In this document: one piece after another, positions 1-11,650 of the stretch
How the letters are laid out: every line of letters starts with the position of its first letter
Numbering within the stretch: the stretch's first letter is position 1
Assembly: GCF_902686445.1 (NCBI RefSeq)
Contig: NC_062226.1
Coordinates: forward strand, 15,968,001 to 16,032,000
Direction: 5' to 3'
DNA: 64,000 nucleotides
Source: Sciurus carolinensis
Lineage: Eukaryota; Chordata; Mammalia; Rodentia; Sciuridae
The notes under the pieces: generated by a model
Seen by the model: only the letters and a program-made list of their open reading frames with translations
Databases searched by the model: none
What the model was told of the DNA's origin: nothing
Program-made: the position numbers and the translations under genes

Positions 1-1582
1 TTGATATATAAAAAAACAAGGACCAATTTCTCTGTTAAGCAATAATGACAAAATGTTTGTCAAAATATTGCTAGCGACTGAGAAAACGAAGGGGCCAAAG
101 AGCCCCTCTTCTTTATTTCATGTCATCAATCTTGTGGTCTCTAAACCTGCAGGGAATGTCACAATAATGTAGGTTGCATTCAAGATGTTTTTGAAGTTGA
201 GAAAAGATACACCAATTTCTTTTGTATTTATGTCAGTTTCAGACTAATGTCTTTGACTGAGTGCACTGTAATAACAAACCCAGCAACTTCAGACATCAAC
301 CTATATTTTTAAAGAGTCTTGTGGTCATTTAGCATAGCAGATAATGAACATCTGAGGTCCAAGGTAGCTGGGTCAGGCAGTAAAAAAAGATAAATATATT
401 TCATATGTGGTGAGTGAACAAAAAAAGATGAAATTTAAACTGGGATTCAGAATAGGTAAACTATGAAACAGTAAGGTAATAAATAAACCAAAGTACTCAG
501 AAGCAGCAGAATGTAGGAAAGGGCATTCAATGAGTTGAATTTATAACACTTGAATTTTAGGCCTATTCCCACTCCTAAACAATCTATTTTGGGAAAAAGG
601 ACCCTAGCCTTTTGGCTTTTAGTTTCTGCATCTGTATGTGATTTTATACAGGATCACTGTAGAAATAATAGTAAAGGGTTTGGGAGCCATAAATAACATT
701 GCCTAGAGGGAAATTAGAAGAGGGAATAGAAAATGAAACATATTTCCCAGACATTAACATATTTCCCAGGAATAAAGTAAGGAGAATGTGAAATGAGGGA
801 ATAGAAAGGCAGACCATGAGAATACTTGAGAGTTTTTACAGGTATAATAGTTTGGAAGAAGTTTTTCCTTAAGGAATTTGTTTTAAGACTGTGGCCATAC
901 ACGTTAGAATCTGTAATTATTAATTGTATTAAAGTAAATACAATCTCAAACTACAAAGTCTACAAAGTGAACTTAGTTATGTAAGAATTTAGGTTGTTTA
1001 CACAGAGATGAAAAATCCTTTAGAAATTAAAAAACCCCGGCCACAGAATGGCAACTATCAATGCCTTAAATTTAATTTATCTGCCTTTCCCTGCAAAAAG
1101 AAAAAGTGATTTTGAAATGGTGAAAGCTATCCCCCATATCTATTGAACATTCAACATAGGCTGAGGCCAAGATCTCATCCCATGTAATCCTGAGACAAGC
1201 ATTAAAACTCTCACTTTATCCATGTGTAGGTGAAGTGTCAAGGCATTAAGCTTGTGATAGACTTGAGATGCTGACAGATATGATAAGAAATACATCCACT
1301 GCTCTTTCAAGAGCTAGGAGAGAATTACCTCGAAAGTACTTTGCCCCTCTAATTGGTCTGTACTCATTCTAGAATCACTAACTACTTCAGGCATGGAATT
1401 GGTGTGTCTTCAGTGAATGATATGTGAACCTGTACCCAAAAAGTACAGACATGATAGAGAAACGTTTAGCGAACTGTATCTTATGCTGATCAGATTGATT
1501 TCTTGAGCAATTTTTCCCAAGATAATTTTTACGAAATTTACAGGAAAGAGATATCGGAAAGACCACTGAGCCATATCCCAGC
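1..1582. other. AT-rich unique DNA, no gene seen
   Basis: I see no exon, RNA gene or young repeat here. The open frames are short and show no protein family features. Around 1160-1270 there is a stretch that weakly resembles an antisense MIR SINE (a decayed version of the 'fraction-count' core ending near a TTAAG motif), but it is too diverged to call firmly. Confidence 0.6.
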
Positions 1583-1711
1583 CCTTTTTGTATTGTATTT
1601 TGAGGTGGGGACTCACTAAGTTGCTAAGGATGGCTTTGAACTTGGGATCCTCCTGCCTTGCTTCCGAAGCTCCCGGGATTACAGGTCATGTGCCACTGCA
1701 CCAGGCTTCCT
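1583..1711 (-). repeat. B1/Alu-like SINE, antisense
   Basis: Read on the minus strand, this is a 7SL-derived SINE monomer: the plus strand shows the classic antisense blocks 'actaagttgctaaggatggc', 'gatcctcctgcctt' and 'gggattacaggtcatgtgcc', ending near 'gcaccaggc'. These correspond to the right-to-left order of a B1/Alu-like consensus. Several CpG positions are decayed, so it is not recent. No ID half is visible next to it, so it is either a monomer or a truncated B1-dID. Confidence 0.85.
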
Positions 1712-3164
1712 GGGATCTCTTATAATCTGGGCTGGGAAACATTTATAAACAGGTTGGATTCTGCGGTGGAGGGCACAGTCCTTCCTTTACCAGCCCATCA
1801 GCCAGACTAAGGTGCCTCCACTTGTGTTAGTTTGTGCCATCTGATCACACACATATCATGGCTGCTCCCCTTTATGAATAAGTCTAGTGCAGCCCTGTTC
1901 TAGGTCACAGTCATGCCTGGGCATCCCTCAAACTCTCATTGAACCCAGAGAGTGACCTCCTTTAATTTTTAAATAAGTAAGGCAAAGGAGATAATGCACT
2001 GAGAACTGAGCTACATCTATCCCTTTCAGTGTGGAAGAGTAAAACCATTTCAGAGATGTCTGTGTATATTTTCAGTTCAAAAAAGGTAGACTATTTAGTT
2101 TCACTTAAGTATTTGGAGTAAACTAAGACAGTGAATCACATGGTTTAGACACTTCGGACTCAATTGGGAATGTATGCTTCTCATTCTTTAGTTTTCTGTA
2201 GGTTGTATGAGATAGTGTCTTGTGTTAGGTTTTCTCAGCCCACGTTCTGACACTGTCAGCTTTAATCACTGGAGATGAGGTGAGTGGGGATGGTTTGGTC
2301 ATTTCTCCAGGGCTTCAGAAGCTGTTCCTGCACTTCATGGATTAGAGTACCTTCCTTTCCAGGTCCTCTCCTTCCTCCAAACTGCCCAGAAATCACCGTA
2401 GTGGTATTGATACATTACAGGAGAATGGAGCCTGGCCCAGTGCAGTCATTATTTAGCAGGGCGACAATGCCCAAGAATTGAAAAACTATTTTTCCATTAC
2501 CATTGGACACTGATATGACATCAGGGCTGATGGTAGGTAATGTTTTAAAGGAAGAGGGCATAAAAGTAAAGAAAATCATAATAATAAGGGCTCATGAGCT
2601 TTGGGAGAATGTAAACAGTTTGAATTATTAAACTGTCAAGTTGTTGGGACAGAGACAAACTCAAGTCTGGAGCTAAATCCCTCTGTGGCCCTAGCCCAGG
2701 CAGTGCAGAGCACTGAAGGAAGGGTGGAAAAAAGATTTTAAAATTCAAATGCCTCTTGTCCTGATTGTGAGTTTCTATTGTCATTCCCCAAGAGTCAGAT
2801 AGCTAGTCTGTCTCTTTCAGTCATAGGTGTATTTACTTATTCAGAGAGTAGTCCTTAGGGAGGAAAAGAACTAAACAAAATTGGAAGCAGGTTCTGGAAG
2901 AGAGGAGGAGGAAAGGAAGATACTGTGGCAGTGTACAAAGTTAAAAAATAACATCTTTTATTTATTTATTTATTTTGGCTTCTACAGAACAAGAAGTGTT
3001 TACTTTAATACACATGGGTTCATAACATATAGTCTCCTACTAATATTTATCATTGTTTTATAAAATGCAGTTTGGAAACTTTGGAAACTAAGACTTAGCC
3101 ATAGTGTGTGGCTTATTTAAGGTCTCATGGCATCCTATTCTATAAGTAGTCCATGGACACACAT

Positions 3165-3165
<1 letters not shown>
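1712..3165. other. Unique DNA, no gene seen
   Basis: Nothing recognisable except a short TTTA simple repeat at about 2956-2975. Short open frames here lack any family signature. Confidence 0.5.

Positions 3166-3250
<85 letters not shown>
3166..3250. repeat. Composite (CT)n(CA)n microsatellite
   Basis: An uninterrupted CT run of about 42 bases passes through a short CACACTCACA transition into a CA run of about 40 bases. The strand-specific purine/pyrimidine block followed by alternating purine-pyrimidine is a typical hypervariable compound microsatellite. The open frame read through it on the minus strand (repeated Arg-Glu and Cys-Val) is an artefact of the repeat. Confidence 0.97.
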
Positions 3251-3255
<5 letters not shown>

Positions 3256-6200
3256 CCATAGCTACAGCTTGCAGATCTTCCTTGGTGAACAGATATCCGT
3301 ATTCTGATGTCATACAATAGGATAATGGGATACAGATCGGAGCTCTTTCCACTGTCTCCCATGACGGAAACTCCCACTGCAGAGTGTTTGTGACTTGAGG
3401 ATTGAGTGTGTCAGAGTTGGAATGCCTGTTGTGTATCTGGGGCATTCCTCTGAGAGTTCTTGGAAAACTTTCTCCTTCCCAAAAAGTAAGACAGAGAAAA
3501 GAGGCCATGTGGGGCAGGTTTTATTCGTTTTTATCAGATTGACACCAAGATCTTGCAATGTCGTCTTCACACGTTTTTTAAAACTTACCGGGAATAATAG
3601 TTTTTCAGAACTTGATCATAGTTCATGTCTGAGTGGCCTCTCTGCTCTGCTGGACCTATTGCTACACCCAAAGTGAATGAATGAATGAATCAGTTGATGC
3701 TTTGCAATTTTCACATTTGATGACCGTGCCTCCTGTGAGCAAAAGAAACACAATGACATATAAACTAATAATTTGACATCACAGCTTCTTAAATTAAATT
3801 TCTCAAAGTTGTTTTTAAAAGGAAGGCACATCACCTGCTTGTTTATTTTATTTTTCACAACATTCCCCATGTTAATGCAGTAAACTTGTGGGCAAATTTC
3901 ACATTTGATCTGAACTTTTATCCACCAACACATGAACCTTGAATCTTGAAGCTGTAAAAGGCTCTGGTGACTTTATGTTTATGGGTCTTATTTTCTATAT
4001 TTCTCTTCAGAGTTTTCACAGAAGCAGATTTTGCCAGGATAATCAGATCATTCCCCATTTTATTCTTTGATTGTTTGTTGTACATAGCTTTTCATCCCTG
4101 TGTTATCATTCTTTGGTAGAAATGTAATTACGTGTCTTGTATTATTGTCAAAATGTAATCAAGAAAGTTTGATCCAGAAAAGGAGAGAATTCACCCTAAG
4201 TTTTGATGTGAAGAGAATCTTTCCCAGTAATGTTGGTGGACTTTCTTTTTAAAAATAATGTGCTCCCTTCTTTTATCTTTGTTTTCTTTTTTCTATCAGT
4301 TGAGTTTATCTTTCCTATTTTTTTCTCTCTTTATCTCTTTTTCCTTATCTGATCTTTTCTGTTTATCCTGATTTGTCTTATTGTTTTCTTTCATTGCTTC
4401 TGCATAAGAATTAAGAATTATAACCAGTTATTCACTTGCTTATCTCCTCTGTTAGACTGTAGACACTTTAAAAGCCAAGATTTAGTATATCCCTAAAAAC
4501 CAAGGTCAACACCTTCCAATAATTAGTTTCCAGTAAGAATTGGTTAACTAAATGGAATCCGTCAATGTCAAATTAGACAACTGCTTCTGATAGTATATGC
4601 ACATTTATGAGCTTTAGTCCATTTATGCTGAATTATTTTCAGTTCCTTGCTTAACATAGAATAACAAATATGTCTACATACATATATTCATTCATATATA
4701 TGCACACACATACATATATATATATATACCCATCTGTAATGTTGTACAACATATTCGCTTATATATAAGTCATACATTAAAGTATAACTATATGTTTAAT
4801 TTTAAGTATATATTAATATCATATATATTTATATTAAAACATTTTTAGCTGTTGCAGTTAGAAATCTGCTTGGTTCACATCGCCTTCTGAATTTTCATCA
4901 CTGTTAGTTTTCTTTATCTCCCACAACAATATAAACTTCTTGTGAATATAGGTTTAGAAGTGGGGAGTGGTAGTTGTGCTTGCTCAGAAAAGTCAGCCCA
5001 TAATCTATCATTATGTTTGACCTATGGGAGACTTTCATGGATTATTGGTAAAATGAATGAATTTTTACTAAAGTGCTATAGAGTTCGTGCTTTTCAATCT
5101 ATCTACAAACACATATTAGACTAAATGCAAAGTTGTTAATTTGCCCTACTCTCATTCATTTGTCTTTTAATAAAAAGTCTCGTATTAACAAAAACAAAAC
5201 TAAAGATTATGCATAAATTTGTATACATCTATTGAAGTGGGTAATGCATGTGTTTATAAATTTTTGGTGCATCTTTTTTGAAGAAAAAATTAAGAATTTT
5301 TAAATTAGGCAACAAGAGTGGAAATGGTTTATGAACACTTAATTCTCTATAAAAGATCAAACTGTGGCTGTTATTATTTTATGTGAGATCAAGTGCTTAA
5401 AATTTTCTACAGTGTTCCTGAGAACCTGAGAGGTTCTAGGCCTGACATAAAACATTCCAAATGAATGTGTTCTATAATCTATAAGACTCTACCACCTATT
5501 TTTCAGACTTGAACCTTTCACCTAACACAGGACTGCCTAGTATACACAAGTAGGCAGACTGATTCTTAGGAGCATACAGATATCAACCCTGGGGGTTCTG
5601 AGTAATGACTGATCACATCACTTCTGCTACTCAAACTCAGAGAATATGGCTGATCCAATTCAAACCACCCAAGACCCTCAAAGGAAGTACCACAGAGTAA
5701 AATTTCAAACCATGTAATGAAGTGACCTTCTAATTTAGAGGGTCAAAAAAAAAGTATAAGAAATAAAAAGAAAGTGAGAGGGTCTATTGTACCTTAGCAT
5801 ATAACTAACTGAAGAAATGAATGAGTGAAATAATACAACCAATACACATTTCCATTGGGATGAGGAAAGTGCTAAGCATCCGCAAAGAAATAAACTTTGA
5901 GGCAAATAACAGGTTCCATTTAACCTGTGCCTTGATGTAAGACTCTGTTCTATATGAGGGCATCAGATTCCCAAAATTATTCCACTAGTTAGTTGAGGCA
6001 TAGACAGCCTGAATTAAGGCTCAAATACACAATCAGAAAAAGATGAATAATTGTCACCTTGTAAAATAATTTGTTGATAATTGAATGAATACAGTTTGTC
6101 TTATTCCTTTCAAAGTCTTGATGAGTGGGACCAGGACAGGAAAAAAATGTATTCAGAATAGAAGAGAGAAAAAAACAAAGGCAAGAAAAAGGAGAAAAAC

Positions 6201-7136
6201 TAGTATTTATTAAAGTCATGACACAAACAGGGACATTTTGGGGTTCTGCGTATCTCTTTTGTTTATACTTTACAACAGCCTTATGAAATTGTTTTATTTT
6301 TCATATCTTATAAAAGAGAAATACAAAGAAGTTTCCACTGTAGGGTTGTGGGAACTTGCAAACATAAATAGAATGCAGTATTGAATCTGAGAGGAGAAAA
6401 AAAAAGTGTATAGAAAGGAAGGACTTCCAAAAGGAAGTTGTGGAAAACAAAATTTCTCATGCAAATGGGCATACTCATAGAGTAGGAAAATAGATTGTTG
6501 ATTTTTATCAGAGAACATTTTAACAATTAAGGGACCTAAAACATTTCAGAAACTCCATTCCTCAACTAAGAATATTACATGACAAATCAATCAATTTTGT
6601 TTAAAGTAGAACATGGATTTCAAATTGCTTTCCCAGTAGTTGAATCCAGATCACTATGGCCTGCTTACTCCTTCTAAAAATTGGGACATACCAATGAAAA
6701 GCTCAATTACTGAATTATCCAGAAGACCCAACAAATTGAGTTCATGTTCCTACCTGGTAACAATCATCTGGGTAAGTATATTTGACCCAATCAGGTGAAG
6801 CGTGCACCCTCTGTGTGTCACTATCACCACCAACCTGGGTAAACATTTATATTACCTGCATGGCCCCTAGAGTTTGAATTTGTGACCATTGATTTTGAAA
6901 TACACTTTTCAGGACTTCTGAAGATGTTTGAACACCTGTGCATAATATCCTGTAACAGCATTGACTGATGGGCAGGCGTATTCTCTTGGGATTCAGAGTC
7001 CATCAGGATAGAATGAATGATGAACAATAAGAAATAGGGAGGAGCTAGAGAAAAGTGCTCGGGAAATACAGAGAAGAAAACAATTGATTTTGGTGTTTAT
7101 TTTGTTTTGTTTCTGAGAAAGTAGGGAAGCATCATT
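3251..7136. other. AT-rich unique DNA with simple-sequence patches
   Basis: No gene is visible. A pyrimidine-rich strand segment lies at about 4255-4400 and a TA-rich patch at about 4680-4850, including a short (TA)n at 4710-4727. At about 6255-6390 the order of motifs (a run resembling 'acaacagccttatgaaattg' then a degraded purine-rich core) resembles an antisense MIR, at low confidence. The GAAT tandem at 3677-3692 is only four units. Confidence 0.5.
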
Positions 7137-7295
7137 TGAACTAGATCTCTTAAAAAAAATTGTAGTTGTAGATGGACAGAATGCTTTTATTTTATTCATT
7201 TACTTTTGTAGTGCTGAAGATCAAACTCAGTGCCTCACACATGCTAGGCAAGTGCTCTGCCACTGAGCTATAGCCCCAGTCCCTGAACTAGATCT
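7137..7295 (-). mobile_element. ID-type tRNA-derived SINE with target-site duplication
   Basis: On the minus strand the body begins with a tRNA-like head whose A box reads 'tagctcagtgg' and whose B box is near 'gagtttgatct', followed by the squirrel-type tail with a short unique block before the A-rich end. A 12-base perfect direct repeat, 'tgaactagatct', flanks it at 7137-7148 and 7284-7295; this is the expected target-site duplication of L1-mediated insertion. It would have been transcribed by RNA polymerase III from the internal promoter when active. A few substitutions in the boxes suggest moderate age. Similar in kind to the element at 33380-33515. Confidence 0.9.
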
Positions 7296-7645
7296 TAAAG
7301 GAGGAGCAGAGGTTTCCAAGTTGCAGATTTGAAAGATATTTCAGGGAAGAAAGAGAAAACACAAGATATATAAAAATATATACTATGTATATGAAAATAT
7401 ATAGCATATATATTATATAAAGATATGAAGAATTATAGCATGTTGAAGTTGGAAAGGTAAATGAATATGCCTAGTATATTAAGTAAAAAAAATATAGAGG
7501 AAGGGATTGTTACAAAGAGTCAATAATTGAAGGTGGAACAAAGACTTCAATGATTTCAATAGTCATTAAGTCTATACTAACTCATTAGACATTGTTCTAC
7601 GTGTAGTGTTACCATTGGAATGGTTTTGGGAGGGAGCTAGTTCAC
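7296..7645. other. AT-rich flank
   Basis: No feature beyond TA-rich patches around 7365-7425. This is the left flank of the inverted L1 insertion. Confidence 0.5.
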
Positions 7646-8608
7646 TTAAAAAATATATTGGTCTGATTCCGAGGTCCTTGATCCATTTTGAGTGTAGGGT
7701 GAGAGATAGGGGTTTAATTTCATTCTATTGCATATGGTTTTCCAGTTTTCCCAGCACCATTTGTTGAAAAGGCTATCTTTTCTCCATTGCATATTTTTGG
7801 AACCTTTGTCTAGTATGAGAAAATTGTATTTATTTGGGTTTGTGTCCATGTCCTCTATTCTGTACCATTGATCTACCTGTCTATTTTGGTACCAATACCA
7901 TGCCGTTTTTGTTACTATTGCTTTGTAGTAGAGTTGAAGATCTGGTATTGCAATACCCCCTGCTTTGCTCTTGCTACTGAGGATTGCTTTAGCTATTCTA
8001 GGTTTTTTATTCTTCCAGATGAATTTCATAATTGCTTGCTCTATTTCTGTAAGGTACATCATTGGGATTTTAATTGGAATTGCATTGAATCTGTATAGCA
8101 CTTTAGGTAGTATAGTCATTTTGACAATATTAATTCTGCCTATCCAGGAACATGGGAGATCTTTCCATCTTCTAAGGTTTTCTATAATTTCTTTCTTTAG
8201 TGTTCTGTAGTTCTCTTTGTAGAGGTCTTTCACCTCTTTTGTGAGATTGATTCCCAAGTATTTTATTTTTTTCGATGCTATTGTGAATGGGGTAGTTTTC
8301 CTAATTTCTCTTTCTGAAGATTCATCACTTATGTATAAAAATGCATTGGATTTATGAGCATTGATCTTGTAACCTGCTACTTTACTGAATTCACTTATGA
8401 GTTCTGAAAGTTTTCTGGTGGAATTTCCAGGTTCCTCTAAATATATAATCATGTCGTCAGCGAACAGGGATAGTTTGAGTTCTTCTTTTCCTATTCGTAT
8501 CCCTTTAATTTCTTTGGTTTGTCTGATTGCTCTGGCTAGAATCTCAAGGACGATGTTGAATAGAAGTGGTGAAAGAGGGCATCCCTGCCTTGTTCCAGTT
8601 ATCTTATA
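7646..8608 (-). pseudogene. L1 ORF2 fragment: reverse-transcriptase domain (inverted 5' part)
   Basis: A minus-strand frame of about 320 codons, open from the junction to about 7646, encodes the palm of an L1 reverse transcriptase and the region behind it. Visible marks are '[15 protein letters not shown]' near the start, the catalytic 'FADDM' box, 'AGYKIN', '[16 protein letters not shown]', '[19 protein letters not shown]', and '[15 protein letters not shown]' followed by a Trp-rich '[13 protein letters not shown]'. In the family this protein nicks target DNA and copies the L1 RNA; here the endonuclease and upstream RT parts are missing (5' truncation). The frame shifts just before the end, around 7670-7700, where the expected lysine-tryptophan motif appears in another frame. 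The segment is inverted relative to the 3' part that follows, so it cannot be expressed as part of a whole ORF2. It is a dead fragment, but lightly damaged and therefore fairly young. Confidence 0.93.
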
Positions 8609-9502
8609 GAAGAAAAAGTAGGTCCATATCTTCAACTTGTTGGCTTAGGATCAGACTTCCTTAACAGGACTCCCATAGCACAAGAAATAAAAGCAAGAAT
8701 CAACAACTGGGATACATTCAAACTAAAAAGCTTTCTCTCAGCAAAGGAAACTATCAGAAATGTGAAGAGAGAGCCTACAGAGTGGGAGAATATCTTTGCC
8801 AACCATACCTCAGATAGAGCGCTAATTTCCAGAATCTATAAAGAACTCAAAAAACTCTACACGAAGAATACAAATAATCCAATCAACAAATGGGCTAAGG
8901 AAATGAACAGACACTTCACAGAAGAAGATGTACAAGTAATCAACAGATATATGAAGAAATGTTCAACATCCCTAGTAATAAGGGAAATGCAAATCAAAAC
9001 TACCCTAAGATTTCATCTCACCCCAATTAGAATGGCGATTATCAAGAATACAAGCAACAATAGGTGTTGGCGAGGATGTGGTGAAAAAGGAACACTCATA
9101 CATTGCTGGTGGGGTTGCAAATTAGTGCAGCCACTCTGGAAAGCAGTGTGGAGATTCCTCAGAAAGCTTGGAATGGAAACACCATTTGACCCAGCTATCC
9201 CACTCCTTGGCCTATACCCAAAGGACTTAAAATCAGCATACTACAGAGATACAGCCACATCAATGTTCATTGCTGCTCAATTCACCATAGCCAGATTGTG
9301 GAACCAACCTAGATGCCCTTCAGTTGATGAATGGATAAAGAAACTGTGGCATGTATATACAATGGAATATTACTTCGCAATGAAGAATGATAAAATTATG
9401 GCATTTGTAGGCAAATGGATGAAATTGGAGAATATCATGCTAAGTGAGATAAGCCAATCTCAAAAAACTAAAGGACGAATGATCTCACTGATAAGCAGAT
9501 GA
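8609..9502 (+). pseudogene. L1 ORF2 fragment: C-terminal region
   Basis: Plus-strand frame encoding the C-terminal quarter of ORF2. It begins at a Glu-Glu-Lys-Val-Gly-Pro stretch at the inversion junction and runs to the stop at 9500-9502; the open part from 8762 is 246 codons. Visible marks are '[13 protein letters not shown]', '[15 protein letters not shown]', '[14 protein letters not shown]', '[17 protein letters not shown]', the cysteine-rich motif '[18 protein letters not shown]', and '[20 protein letters not shown]' leading to '[14 protein letters not shown]'. The cysteine-rich segment is thought to bind RNA in L1 proteins. With the RT domain inverted upstream there is no complete enzyme. 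A closely similar sequence lies at 22455-23270 on the other strand. Confidence 0.95.
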
Positions 9503-9747
9503 GGACATATAATGGGGGGTGGGAGGGGTTAGCATTAGGTTTAGGGTTAGGTTTAGGGTTAGGGATAAGAAGAGCGGTAAGAATGAAGGAAAGAAGGACT
9601 GTATAAAGGGAAAAGAGGGGTGGGAGGGGTGGGGGGAAGGAAAAAAAATAAACATCATTGCCCTATGTAAATGTATGATTACACAAATGGTATGCCTTGA
9701 CTCTATGTACAAATAGAGAAACAACATGTATCCCATTTGTATACAAT

Positions 9748-9790
<43 letters not shown>
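9503..9790 (+). mobile_element. L1 3' UTR and tail
   Basis: Non-coding 3' end of the L1. It contains, in order, a short G tract (9514-9528), a telomere-like tract of TTAGG/TTAGGG units (9529-9564), a purine-rich strand, a strong G-quadruplex-type run (9617-9636), a first AATAAA (9647-9652), about 95 bases more, and a second AATAAA (9745-9750) that leads directly into the tail. The tail has become a (TA)n array at about 9749-9786 rather than pure poly(A). No clear target-site duplication could be found around the whole insertion. Confidence 0.9.
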
Positions 9791-10885
9791 AGGAAGTTGT
9801 TTGAAATTGAGAGAAGGAGATGAGACATAATTATGAGTTCTACCAAAGTTAGTGATGGTGAAGTCAGAGAACACAAATTGAAGTCATTTTTTCAATTTAA
9901 TTTAACATCAAATTCATTCAATTTAGCCTCAATCAGTTCAATGCAACATCTGTTAATCACATCACATGTGTAAGCAATCATAATGGATACTATTACTAGA
10001 ATTCTGAAAAAGACTGGGCCATATCTGCCAACATATTCTTGAGACTCTAGTAGAAACATGAAAGAAAACAATGGAAATATTGGAGGTAGAAAATAAGTCT
10101 GTTTTTGTTTGTTTAAAAATAAATACTGTTGAGGTTATTTTAAGTCCTCTGACATAATACCTATCTCTAATTCCATTGATCTTCCAATCAAGTCTTAAAA
10201 GTGGTAAAAGATTGCATGCTTGGTTTAATTGGCCCTAGGAACAAACTGGAAATGCAACCTCAGGTGTATCCTGGTTTTCCTCAGATCTTTTGTTTATTTT
10301 TCTATCATAACTTTTCTGGCCTCCAGTCCTTAGCTCCAACCAGAAATGCACATGACTGACTTTATAACTCTTGGGCTCTTAGCACCCAGTCTACCTCACA
10401 CCTGGTGATGCTAAGTTACCTGGTGACTTATGGATGGATGACTGAATGATTTCACAGCCACTTTGCTTTTATGCTACATTTCATTGTTCCATCTTATGAT
10501 AATGTAATGTTTTATTAAGATTAAAAGCTGAACTCTGGGAGCAACGTCTTCTTATCTTGAGAACTTTTGCTGATTATAGGGAGGCCAAGGGCAAGGGAAG
10601 AAAAAATAAGAAAAGAAAAGGAAGTCTGAGTTTTTCATATTTGGCCTGCATTTTTTGATTTGTTTGCCAGACACATCTTTCAGATTCCTACCCCTGCAGT
10701 GTTTTTCTTGAAACTTCTTTGCTTTTGAAAGAAGTACTTTCAGGAAAGAAGGACTGAACATGTGGGATGAAATTTTCTGCAACCATCAGAAAAGTATAGT
10801 CCTTTCTTGCCTAGATGTTTTGGATAGAAAATAATTAAACTGACAGTGACTTACTATTACCCAGTGTGGCATGGTATGGGTGTTA
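9791..10885. other. Unique DNA, no gene seen
   Basis: No recognisable exon or repeat. Short open frames have no family signature. Confidence 0.5.
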
Positions 10886-10889
10886 GAAG

Positions 10890-11040
10890 CCCTATATATA
10901 GTCACATTTATACTGCCAGGTAGTCCTTTCCTTCCCAAGGTGACAATTTCTTCAGTTATTAGATGAGGGTACGAGATGACTTGAAAGGTAACTCTGAGCT
11001 CATGGATTAGAGTAACTTAAGAATCAAAAGTCATGTGATG
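10890..11040 (+). repeat. Possible MIR-type SINE remnant
   Basis: The order 'ttcttcagttattagatgag' followed by 'agatgacttgaaaggtaact' resembles the core and downstream part of an old tRNA-derived SINE (MIR/MIR3), with heavy decay. Confidence 0.4.
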
Positions 11041-11089
11041 AGGTCACATTGCCAGGTAGATTTGATGATTCCCAGGTCTTTTATTGGTT

Positions 11090-11262
11090 CTTTTTTAGGT
11101 ATATATAACATGAGGATTCATTCTGACATAATTATAAAAACATGGAATATAATTTGCTCATTCATTCTCTAGTATTTCCCCTTTCCCTCCCCACTCCCTC
11201 CTGAGTTCCCTTCCCTCTCTATTCTGCTTATATTTTTGCTATTTACTTTTAGTGCTTTTTTG
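11090..11262 (-). mobile_element. L1 3' UTR fragment, antisense
   Basis: The plus strand has 'gaggattcattctgacataa' followed by 'ataatttgctcattcattct' and a C/T-rich strand. This is the same order as the antisense L1 3' ends at 24885 and 27225 in this window, so I read it as an older L1 3' UTR truncated early. Confidence 0.65.
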
Positions 11263-11264
11263 TT

Positions 11265-11314
11265 GTTGTTTTATTTTATTTTATTTTATTTTATTTTATT
11301 TTATTTTATTTTAT
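11265..11314. repeat. (ATTTT)n pentanucleotide repeat
   Basis: About nine consecutive TTTTA/ATTTT units follow the L1 fragment and a TTG run. Such arrays commonly grow at the edge of retrotransposon tails. Confidence 0.95.
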
Positions 11315-11514
11315 ATTTACTGTCTTGTGGGAAGACACTGCTGTTCAGAAGACCTCTTTAGAAATCATTGCCCTGTCATCTAGATTGAATTTACTCTTAT
11401 CTCTATGTTAGATTAATCATTTCTTCTCTTAAAATGTATTTACCTTTGGAACTAAAGACATTAGATATTCTTACTTTATATTTTTTATGATCAGGGCAAT
11501 GAGGTATAAAGATT

Positions 11515-11650
11515 TCTGTCTCCATTACTTTCTGCCTCAGTTTTCTCATTTGCAAAATGGATTTAATGTAGTTGGCATAAAGATTAAATGGGTTATTTTA
11601 TGAAAAAGTCTAGAGCAGTGCCTATCACATGCGGTTTACTTATTTGTCAC
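11515..11650 (+). repeat. MIR SINE
   Basis: The string 'tgcctcagttttctcatttg' followed by 'caaaatggatttaatg', 'gattaaatgggttatttta' and 'gagcagtgcctatcacatgc' matches the core and 3' part of the ancient mammalian MIR SINE in sense orientation. It is diverged, as expected for its age, and is not active. Confidence 0.85.

Noticed and set aside
3166..3250. CRISPR-like or other spaced repeat arrays
   Set aside because: All tandem arrays in the window are simple sequence without spacers, and the DNA is mammalian.
3140..3508. 122-codon minus-strand open frame
   Set aside because: Much of it reads through the CT/CA microsatellite as Arg-Glu and Cys-Val repeats; the rest has no family features.
7868..8609. 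Plus-strand open frames across the inverted L1
   Set aside because: These are shadows of the L1 ORF2 frame on the other strand.
9529..9564. Interstitial telomere sequence
   Set aside because: The tract is short, impure and occurs at the same place in a second L1 copy, so it belongs to the L1 3' UTR.
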